Shown piece after piece: positions 16,101 to 22,950 of a DNA stretch of 64,000 nt (the first letter of the stretch is position 1; each line of letters begins with the position of its first letter). Source of the DNA: Hymenobacter lapidarius (GTDB lineage Bacteria > Bacteroidota > Bacteroidia > Cytophagales > Hymenobacteraceae); the NCBI RefSeq assembly GCF_001816145.1, contig NZ_MDZB01000084.1:1-64000 (forward strand), in the 5' to 3' direction. The notes beneath the pieces were generated by a model. It was not told where the DNA came from. It saw nothing but the letters and a program-made list of their open reading frames with translations, and did no database searches. Both the position numbers and the translations under genes were made by a program.

Positions 16101-17797
16101 GGTGGATGCAGGTGCACGACCCCGCGCTGGTAGAGGACATCAACGCCCGCTACCTCCGCTGCATCAGAACCGGCGAATCCTGGGAAGACACCTTCCCCAT
16201 TCGGGGGGCCGACGGCGAATACCGCTGGTTCCTGAGCCGGGCCCGGCCCATTCGCGACGAGGCCACCGGCAACGTGGTGCGCTGGTTTGGCACCAACACC
16301 GACGTAACCGAGCTGCAGCAGCTCCGAACCCGGCTGGAAGCCAGCGAGGAGGAGCTGCGCATTCAGGCCGAAAGCATTCCGCAGCAGGTGTGGACGGCCC
16401 AGCCCGACGGCACCGTGGACTTTTTCAACCACCGCACGGCCGCCTACGTGGGCGAGCCGATGGAGAAAAACGGGGCGGCGCACTGGCTCAGCTTTGTGCA
16501 TCCCGACGACCACGTGCTCATGCAGGAGCGCTGGGAACAGGCCATTGCCAGCCAGCGCTACTACGAGGCCGAGTTCCGCCTCCGGCGCTATGACGGCGAG
16601 TACCGCTGGTTTTTGGGGCAGGCCCAGGCCCGCCGCGCGCCCGGCGGCCAGGTAGAGAAATGGTACGGCACCAGCACCGACGTGCACCAGCAGCGCGTGC
16701 TGCAGGAGCAGTTGCTCACGAGCCAGGCTCGGTTCCAGCAGCTGCTCGAAACCCTCCCCCAAATGGCCTGGACCTCGCGGCCCGATGGCAGCGTGAGCTA
16801 CTACAACCAGCGCTGGTACGACTTCACGGGCGGCACCTTCGAGCAGCTGCAGGACTGGGGCTGGGAGCGGTTCATTCACCCCGATGACCTGCCCGGCACC
16901 CTGCGGCGCTGGCGGCACAGCATCGCCACTGGCGAGTCGTTTGAGGCGGAGCACCGCTGGCGCGACCTGCAGGGCCAGTACCGCTGGTTTCTGGCCCGCG
17001 CCGAGCCCCTGCGCGACCCTTCCGGCGCCGTGGTGGTGTGGGTGGGCGCCAATACTGACGTGCACGAGTTCAAGCAAGTGCAGCAGCAGCTGGAGGCCCA
17101 GAATGCCCGGCTGACGCGTACCAACGAGGACCTGGACAGCTTCGTGTACACGGCCTCGCACGACCTCAAGCAGCCCATCAACAACATGGCGGGCATTTTT
17201 GAGGAGCTCACCCGCACGGCCTACTTCCGCGACCCCGACGCCATCAAGCTCATCGACTACTTTGAGCGGGCGCTGGGGCAGATTTTCACCACCATCGACG
17301 ACCTCAGCGCCATTGTGCAGGGCCAGCGCCAGCAGGCAGAAATGCCCGCCGAAGAAGTAGCCCTGGCCCCGCTGGCGGCCGAAGTCATTGCCAGCTTGCA
17401 AGACCAGGTGACGCTATGCAACGCCGAGTTTGAGCTGGACTTTGCCACCTGCCCGGTGCTCACCTTCGTGCGCCCCAACCTGCAGAGCCTGCTCTTCAAC
17501 CTCATCAGCAACTCGCTGAAGTACGCCGCGCCCGACCGGGAGACCCTCATCTGCATCAGCTGCAGCCCCGATGTGGTGAGCGGCCGCCCGGTGCTCACCG
17601 TGCAGGACAACGGCATCGGCATCGACCTGGAGCGCTTCGGGCCGCAGCTGTATCAGCTCTTCCGCCGCTTTCACACGCACGTGGAAGGCACGGGCGTGGG
17701 GCTGTACCTGGTCAACCGCATTGTGCAGGGCCACGGCGGCCGGCTGGAAGTGAGCAGCACCGTGGGGGCAGGCACCACGTTCCAGATTTACCTGTAG
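13133..17797 (+). CDS. Multi-PAS sensor histidine kinase
   Basis: A 1554-residue soluble kinase with no membrane segment. About ten PAS-like modules run from residue 1 to about 1340. Two kinds are visible. One has GPDHRFTFVN-type strands and ends with an FGVDVT motif. The other is a PAS_3-like kind with a WYTYTG start, a HPDD turn, a YRWF strand and a closing DVHEL motif. In the first two thirds they alternate, and the last four are of the second kind. Then come a HisKA domain with the phosphoacceptor in ASHDLKQP (about residue 1343) and a complete ATPase (N box NLISNSLKYA, G1 DNGIGID, G2 GTGVGLYL). No receiver domain or response regulator is adjacent. It is likely a cytoplasmic integrator of several redox, light or small-molecule signals; the ligands are unknown. 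Confidence 0.95.
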   Translation: MLVSTLLTPDFELLFAALPAPFAVLAPDGTVLALNTAMAALLPPATAASLRGQPADALRAALVASGGVLPAATPWAMGLRAAQTGVLQVLPPDWALAPAAGAATLWEATMQPVRAPAPEGHATGELRYLLLRLLNVDEQHRNEALLLAQQQRTQRILDNLPLTISTMEGPDLRFTFLSARARESMGPRVNLGRSVAETLPEIAAQGYLQTLKKVRDSGQPVFGHEERSEVQDPATGELREQYNSFGYLPLPSEEGTGVLAYGLDVTEQVQARLRNEALQAEARAADQRLRHVTESLPSITFIVDQEGELVYVSPHWYTYTGSQPADLRKEWPERLHPDDRARVWELYQAALNQGTSWRYEVRLRSHDGAYRWFMSQGVPEPLEEAQAAGRSRQWFGSNLDVHELRETQRLLEAKDQQLSQILSHSPALIATVAGPDHRFTFVNAAYSELMSNRARVGQPAAQCLPEVAEQGFVKLLETVYQSGKPFVGRATPIDVQDGPGDRRRRLYLDFSYVPMRDDQGQIVSILAFGVDVTQQVLARQETEVLQGQVRAADTRLRRQAEVLPIITFTTDATGLTTYMSPQWYAFTGQQPGGPWEEVDAQWADRLHPDDRENAQIQIKDSIDFARLGRVEVRLRGANGQYRWFLTEAVPELTAGGQLRQRYGFMLDVHELRTAQRRLEEKDRQLSQILAQAPAYIATLEGPEHRYTFFSPGYAKLLNYRPRLGETVAQALPEIAEQGLIKRLDHVYQTGETYMGQELPIRLQNMALELGPERYYDVTYTALRDGQNQVASVLSFVLDVTDRVHNRQQAEELAAEMRRRDEQVRAITAAMPVFIFNFSPDGHITYTNPYFYEYTGLNPAGPLEEAWDVLTPEDRTRVSEVAMAAMAAGEPWQATFRCRRHDGELRWFQSKSQPYYDADGKLAGFSAATIKIHELHERTEELARSRADFAALADNIAQLAWMADATGYIFWYNRQWYDYTGTTLEQMQGSGWMQVHDPALVEDINARYLRCIRTGESWEDTFPIRGADGEYRWFLSRARPIRDEATGNVVRWFGTNTDVTELQQLRTRLEASEEELRIQAESIPQQVWTAQPDGTVDFFNHRTAAYVGEPMEKNGAAHWLSFVHPDDHVLMQERWEQAIASQRYYEAEFRLRRYDGEYRWFLGQAQARRAPGGQVEKWYGTSTDVHQQRVLQEQLLTSQARFQQLLETLPQMAWTSRPDGSVSYYNQRWYDFTGGTFEQLQDWGWERFIHPDDLPGTLRRWRHSIATGESFEAEHRWRDLQGQYRWFLARAEPLRDPSGAVVVWVGANTDVHEFKQVQQQLEAQNARLTRTNEDLDSFVYTASHDLKQPINNMAGIFEELTRTAYFRDPDAIKLIDYFERALGQIFTTIDDLSAIVQGQRQQAEMPAEEVALAPLAAEVIASLQDQVTLCNAEFELDFATCPVLTFVRPNLQSLLFNLISNSLKYAAPDRETLICISCSPDVVSGRPVLTVQDNGIGIDLERFGPQLYQLFRRFHTHVEGTGVGLYLVNRIVQGHGGRLEVSSTVGAGTTFQIYL

Positions 17798-17823
17798 CCG
17801 GGCCGGGCTGAACCCAATTTTAA

Positions 17824-17854
17824 AAGAACGGTTCTGCTCCCCAGGACCGTTCTT
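17824..17854 (+). terminator. Weak hairpin after the kinase gene
   Basis: A 9-bp perfect stem (AAGAACGGT and its complement) with a 13-base loop and only a mildly T-rich tail, 27 bp after the kinase stop and 6 bp before the aminotransferase start. It may attenuate rather than stop transcription. Confidence 0.5.
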
Positions 17855-17859
17855 GTTCG

Positions 17860-19032
17860 TTGAAACTATCCCCTTTCCGCGTGCTTCTTTCCAAACTTCC
17901 CGACGTCGGCGTTAGCATTTTCACCCAAATGACCCTGCTGGCGCAGGAAACCGGGGCCATCAACCTGGCGCAGGGCTTCCCCGACTACGACCCGCCGCAG
18001 GAATTGCTGGAGGCCCTGGCCCGCCACGCCCTCACCCCAGGCCACCACCAGTACGCGCCCATGCCGGGCCTGCCGTGCCTGCGCGAGGCCATTGCCACCC
18101 AGGTGGGCCGCCTGCACGCCAATGCCCCGGCGCCCGACCCGGCCACGGAAATCACCGTCACGGCGGGCGCTACCGAGGCGCTGTACTCGGTGCTGGCGGC
18201 CGTGGTGCGCCCCGGCGACGAGGTCCTGGTGTTCGAGCCTGCGTATGATTTGTACGGGCCGGCCATCCGGCTGCAGGGCGGCGTACCGCGCTACGTGCGC
18301 CTGCCCGCGCCGCACTTCCGGCCCGACTGGGACGCCGTGCGCCGGGTGGTGTCGCCCCGCACCCGCCTGGTGCTGGTGAACACGCCCCATAACCCCAGCG
18401 GCGCCATTTTCACGGCCGACGACTGGCACGAGCTGGCCCGCCTGCTGGTAGGCACCGACGCCCTCGTGCTGAGCGACGAAGTATACGAACACCTCGTGTT
18501 CGACGGGGCACCGCGCATGAGCGCCCGCCAGCACCCGGAGTTGCGGGAGCGCAGCTTCGTGCTTTCTTCCTTCGGCAAAACCTACCACGCCACCGGCTGG
18601 AAAGTGGGCTATTGCATTGCCCCGCCCGCCCTCACCGCCGAGGTGCGGCGCGTGCACCAGTTCGTGACCTTCGCCGTGAGCACACCCACCCAGCACGCCC
18701 TGGCCGACGTGCTCACGGCCGACACCACCGATGCCCACGCCCGCGGCCTGGCCGGCTTCTACCAGCAGAAGCGCGACGAGTTCCGCGGCCTGCTGGCAGG
18801 CCAGGGCTGGGACCTGCTGCCCGTGCCCGGCGGCTATTTTCAGCTGGCTCGCTACGATGCCCTTTCGCCGGCCGCCGACCTGGCTTTCGCGCAATTTCTG
18901 GCCCGCGAAAAAGGCGTGGCCGTGGTACCGGTTTCCGCCTTCTACCACGACGGATTCGATGACGGGCTGATTCGTTTTTGCTTCGCGAAACACGGCGAAA
19001 CCCTGGCGGCTGCCGCGGCGCGCCTACGGTAG
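17860..19032 (+). CDS. Methionine aminotransferase (class I/II PLP enzyme)
   Basis: A 390-residue fold-type I aminotransferase of the YbdL/kynurenine-oxoglutarate group. SKLPDVGVSIFTQM and INLAQGFPDYDPP are the group's N-terminal signature. The PLP lysine is in SSFGKTYHATGWKVGY, the Asp in LSDEVYEHL, and NTPHNPSG binds phosphate and substrate. It likely transfers the amino group between Met or aromatic residues and keto acids. The start is uncertain: no ATG precedes the conserved N-terminus, so TTG 17860 or GTG 17881 must be used. It precedes an omega-amidase remnant, the classical partner that removes the keto-acid amide, with a palindromic repeat between them. Confidence 0.88.
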   Translation: MKLSPFRVLLSKLPDVGVSIFTQMTLLAQETGAINLAQGFPDYDPPQELLEALARHALTPGHHQYAPMPGLPCLREAIATQVGRLHANAPAPDPATEITVTAGATEALYSVLAAVVRPGDEVLVFEPAYDLYGPAIRLQGGVPRYVRLPAPHFRPDWDAVRRVVSPRTRLVLVNTPHNPSGAIFTADDWHELARLLVGTDALVLSDEVYEHLVFDGAPRMSARQHPELRERSFVLSSFGKTYHATGWKVGYCIAPPALTAEVRRVHQFVTFAVSTPTQHALADVLTADTTDAHARGLAGFYQQKRDEFRGLLAGQGWDLLPVPGGYFQLARYDALSPAADLAFAQFLAREKGVAVVPVSAFYHDGFDDGLIRFCFAKHGETLAAAAARLR

Positions 19033-19056
19033 GAAGCCGTACCAACGAAAGAAAGG

Positions 19057-19150
19057 CCGTCATGCTGAGCTCGTCGAAGCATCTCTACCACGAGAGTAAT
19101 CATTTACTACTACGGTAGAGATGCTTCGGCTGCGCTCAGCATGACGTTCT
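19057..19150. repeat. Palindromic interspersed repeat, copy 2
   Basis: Second copy of the element at 3079-3177. The left arm differs at a few positions (for example AGCTCGTCGAAGC in place of ACGCAGCCGAAG), while the right arm is the same over about 40 bases. It sits between the aminotransferase and the omega-amidase gene, which would otherwise form an operon. Confidence 0.85.
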
Positions 19151-19186
19151 TATAAATTGAAAACTGAAGCCCTCTACTTATTTTCT

Positions 19187-19968
19187 ATGCCAGACCTCAC
19201 CGTTTCCTTCATCCAAACTGAGCTGCATTGGCACGATGCTGCTGCCAACCGCGCCGCTTTTGAGCTGCAGCTGGCGCAGCTCGCCGGGCCGACTGACCTC
19301 ATCGTGCTGCCCGAGATGTTCACCACCGGCTTCAGCATGGAAGCCGCCGCCCAGGCCGAAACCATGGACGGCTCCACCGTGGCGTGGCTGCGCGAGCAGG
19401 CCGCGGCCCACAACGCCGTGTTAGCCGGCAGCGTTATTATTCGGGAAAACGGCCATTACTACAACCGCCTGCTGTGGGTGCGCCCCGACGGCAGCCTGCG
19501 CAGCTACGACAAGCGCCACCTGTTCACACTGGCCGGCGAGCAGCACGTGTACACGCCCGGCCGGCCCGGCTGGTGGAGGAGTGGCGCGGCTGGCGCATCT
19601 GCCCGCTGGTGTGCTACGACCTGCGCTTTCCCGTCTGGAGCCGCAACCAGCCCGTGGCGCCCTACGACTTGGTGCTGTACGTGGCCAACTGGCCCGCCGT
19701 CCGCCGCACGGCCTGGATGACGCTGCTTCGGGCCCGCGCCATCGAAAACGTGGCCTGCGCCCTAGGCGTCAACCGCATTGGCCGCGACGCTTTGGGCCAC
19801 GATTACGCCGGAGATTCTGCCCTACTCGACGCGCGCGGCAATTACGTGGTCGAAGCCCACGACCAAGCCGGTCTTTTCACCCACACGCTGCGCCGGGACG
19901 AGCTGGAGGATTTCCGGGCCAAGTTTGCGGCTTTGAATGATGGGGACACTTTTGAGTTAATCGGCTAA
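19187..19968 (+). pseudogene. Omega-amidase (nitrilase superfamily), frameshifted
   Basis: The family hydrolyses 2-oxoglutaramate and 2-oxosuccinamate. The first frame from ATG 19187 has the catalytic Glu (VLPEMFTTGFS) and Lys (YDKRHLF), running to TPGR near 19563. The second frame continues with VEEWRGWRICPLVCYDLRFPVW (catalytic Cys), WPAVRRTAWMTLLRARAIEN and GVNRIG to the stop at 19968. A single missing base around 19561-19570, in a GC-rich CCGGCCCGG tract, separates Lys from Cys, so no active product can be made as written. The rest is well conserved, so a recent mutation or a sequencing error is likely. It pairs by function with the upstream aminotransferase. Confidence 0.85.
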
Positions 19969-20177
19969 GCGCACCCGTTTACATGTTGCCCGCTTCGGCG
20001 AAGCAGCCCCACGGATAACATAGAACATGGTAGGTTGAGCCGTGAGAGAGAAGGTTTCGGGTTCTACATGCTGGAAACCAACGTTTAAGAAATACTACTA
20101 ATCTGAAGCGGAAAGGTGGCCTTGCCCTCTATGAGTCGCGGTGTCCTCGCTCACGAAAGCGGGCTAAGCCAAGCAGC

Positions 20178-21317
20178 TCATTTTCCGAGCTTCGCCGCCA
20201 AAAATTTCTCCAATTCTTCCGGCGTAATGTCTCGCAATAACACTTTCCCGTTGCGGTCGAGCAGGAGGGTGGTGGGAAAAGAGTAAACGGCCGATTTAGT
20301 CGCGGCCACGGCGTTTTCGTCTAGGTATTGAGCCCAAGGAAGCTCGTACTCTTTGATGCGCTTCTGCCACAGCGGGACGTATTGCGTCTGGTCGGTCGAA
20401 ATGCTGACGATTTCAAAGCCCTTCGGCTGATAGGCGGCATACAACTGCTTAAGCGCGGGGAAGGACTCGATGCAAGGCCGGCAGCGGCTGAACCAAAAAT
20501 CCACGAGCGTGTACTGCGCTTTGGGCAGCCGCAGGGGCTGCTCGGGTTGCGCAATCCCTTTGACGCTGAATAACGGAAAAGCGGCGCCTTGCTTTATCAG
20601 TACGTCGCGCATGTCGGCGTGCAATACCTGCCAGGGCCGGGAGTCTTTGACGTTCCGGGGGAAGCCTGCTAAAGTGCGTTCGCGCAGCTGCGAATGACCA
20701 AACTTGCTAAACCGCTCGATTAGGCTCCAGAGGGCGACGTAGGAGTTAGGATTGGCTTGCACGTACCGGTACAGGGTGCTGTCGAAGCGGGTAGCGTTGT
20801 CCCAGGCCAGCTCGTCAAACCCCAGCTGATGACAATCATAAGCCGCCCCAGCCGCATGAAAGAAAGGAATGAACTTGGTGCGGTATTCCGTTGCCGTTGG
20901 CCCATCCACCTGGTTGCACTCCTGCGCGAGGTAATCAGCAGTCATGGTGCTGGTTGATGCGTCAATGAAATACTCGCCCTGTCGGTAAACTCTCATTCCC
21001 CTATCACTTTTGAGCAGTATCCGCCACAGCTGCGGGTAGCTCACTGCCGCTTTCAGCTGGAAAGCATTAGCTGTGATTCTGGCGGGGGGAATGGGGGCAG
21101 CGTAATACTTCTTATCAATGGCACCCGTGACAAAGAAAAGCGAATCTTCGGCAACAGTTTTGCCCGTGATTTTTCCGCTGATGGTAAGCGTAACAGCCGG
21201 GGGCTTGGGCCCTGCTTTCGCCCGCTTCGTACCGAGTGGCTTGTCGGCGCGTGGTGCTTGAGCACTTACGGGAAGCGCTAACCAGCAGGAAAAGCACAGT
21301 GCCAGAACGTTTTTCAT
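20178..21317 (-). CDS. TlpA-like thioredoxin-fold envelope protein, unusual CRPC motif
   Basis: A 379-residue protein with a signal peptide (MKNVLALCFSCWLALPVSA) followed by a long N-terminal region (about 30-240) of the DUF4369/helical type seen in Bacteroidota redoxins. A TlpA-like domain occupies about 245-379. The redox motif is FSRCRPC, where most relatives have WCGPC or WCxPC, so both Cys remain but the first flanking residue is Arg. The cis-Pro loop is YSFPTTLLLD. It probably faces the periplasm as a disulfide reductase. It lies 246 bp downstream of a second redoxin gene on the same strand. Confidence 0.85.
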   Translation of the reverse strand: MKNVLALCFSCWLALPVSAQAPRADKPLGTKRAKAGPKPPAVTLTISGKITGKTVAEDSLFFVTGAIDKKYYAAPIPPARITANAFQLKAAVSYPQLWRILLKSDRGMRVYRQGEYFIDASTSTMTADYLAQECNQVDGPTATEYRTKFIPFFHAAGAAYDCHQLGFDELAWDNATRFDSTLYRYVQANPNSYVALWSLIERFSKFGHSQLRERTLAGFPRNVKDSRPWQVLHADMRDVLIKQGAAFPLFSVKGIAQPEQPLRLPKAQYTLVDFWFSRCRPCIESFPALKQLYAAYQPKGFEIVSISTDQTQYVPLWQKRIKEYELPWAQYLDENAVAATKSAVYSFPTTLLLDRNGKVLLRDITPEELEKFLAAKLGK

Positions 21318-21563
21318 GGGGAGGCGCGAGGAATGGTTCCGGCTAAGTAAGCAATCTGACGCCACCCGGGTAGCGCAGGCTGCTATACCACGGCATCAAG
21401 CCCAGCGAGTAGGAAGGCCAGAAAATCCGCACCATTGTGGCAAGCTCGATGATGTGAAGCGACAAAAGGGCGAAAAGCAATCAGCACCGGGCTGGCAGCT
21501 TTTCGCCCTTTCGCTCAATGACGGTGGCCTTTGCCAGAGGCTACAAAAACCAACAGGCCCTAC

Positions 21564-22690
21564 CTACTTTATAAACTTGGCGAGGGTAGTTGCCAGCTCC
21601 TCGTCGCGCAGGTTGCTGGCCACGATTTTACCACTGGGGTCAATGAGAAAATTCTGCGGAATGGCCAGCACCCCGTACTGCCGGGCCGTTTCGCTCTCAA
21701 AACCGCGCAGGTCCGATACCTGCGTCCACGGCATGCGGTCGTCGGCAATGGCCTTCACCCAGGCGGCGCGCGTCTTTTCCTGGTCCAGCGACACGCCGAG
21801 CACCTCAAATTTGCGCCCTTTGAAGGCCTCGTAGGCTTTCAAAATGGCGGGGTTTTCTTGGCGGCAGGGGCCGCACCAGCTGGCCCAAAAATCAACCAGC
21901 ACGTATTTTCCCCGGTAGTCGGCCAGCGACACCGACTGGCCGCTGGGGGTGCTTTGGGTGAAGGCAGGGGCCTCGGTTCCGATGGTTGTGGCTTTTAGGC
22001 CGGCCACCAGCTGGCCGTATTGTTGGCCGGGAGGGCTCATCTGAATAGCCGGCGCAAGCGCCGCGTAGATTGGGGCCACCTCTTCGTACTGGGGCACGCC
22101 CATCTGGCGCGCATACTGCAACGCCAACAAGCTCACCCAAGAGGCCGGATGGGCCTTCGCAAACGCTAGGTGGGCTTGGACGTACTCTTTGTTAATGGCG
22201 TCGTACTGCTCTTTTGAAGTGGCCGTTTTGAGTTTTGTAATTACTGGTTTGGTATCGTCCTCCATACGCTGGTAATCGGCCGTGAGCGCGCCACCTGCCA
22301 CGCGGGCCGTGCGCAGCGAATCGGAGCTGGTAACCACCACCGGACCCGGCTCCAGAAAGAGGCGAAGGCGGTCGGGTGATTCTATGTAGGCCCGGCTCAT
22401 CTTGCCCCCAAACATCATGTCCCGCCAGCCAGATTGCAGCCGGCCCTGGCGTTCCAGCACAGCGTGGCCGACTGGGGATAGGGGGTAGTTCCCTTCAGCT
22501 CGAACCGACCCCGCTGGAGGGTAACCGAATCGGTGGCGTTCAAACCGGTCATCAGGTACACCTTGGCCGGTGCATTGAGCTTGCCAATTTTTCCTTTTAT
22601 CACATAAGGATAAGTAACTGGAGCTTGCGTTTGGGCTAGGGCCAAGCCGGGGGTGAACAGCAGCAGGCCGACTATGTGGCTTTTCATCAT
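21564..22690 (-). pseudogene. DUF4369/TlpA-like thioredoxin protein, frameshifted
   Basis: The gene would encode about 375 residues. From ATG 22690 there is a signal peptide (HIVGLLLFTPGLALAQ) and a DUF4369-like beta domain (IKGKIGKLNAPAKVYL, VTLQRGRFELKG). Near 22456-22464 the frame breaks. The second frame resumes with VLERQGRLQSGW and carries the helical linker and a TlpA domain with FWASWCGPC and the cis-Pro IPQNFLIDPSG, to the stop at 21564. One missing base (CTGTG where CTGGTG would restore the expected TLVLE) explains it. It would be a periplasmic thiol reductase. Apart from this base it looks intact. Confidence 0.85.
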
Positions 22691-22837
22691 GGGGCGGGAA
22701 AAAAGGTAGAGTACTAGCCAATAAGAGCTAGGCGCTAAAGGTAGGATGCAGAGAGCTTATATAGATATCAAAAAATACATCATGTTGATACCCTCTCTCA
22801 CGCAAGGTGAACAAGGCAAAAAGTGGGTATTAATCAA

Positions 22838-22897
22838 CAAAAAAAGGGCTCAGAAAGAAATTGGCTGGTATCAAAACAGCCAATTTCTTTCTGAGCC
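22838..22897 (-). terminator. Strong terminator of the FG-GAP gene
   Basis: A perfect 20-bp stem (GGCTCAGAAAGAAATTGGCT and its complement, 22847-22866 and 22878-22897) with an 11-base loop. On the minus strand it is followed by a run of T, 54 bp after the stop of the gene at 22951. Confidence 0.88.
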
Positions 22898-22950
22898 GTC
22901 CCAGGGGGCGCAACACGAGAAGCTAGCCAAGGTGGTGACGCAGCCCGCTC

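Noticed and set aside
15404..17401. A 665-codon open frame antisense to the multi-PAS kinase
   Set aside because: Shadow frame caused by third-position GC bias. No domain, and it overlaps fully recognised kinase sequence.
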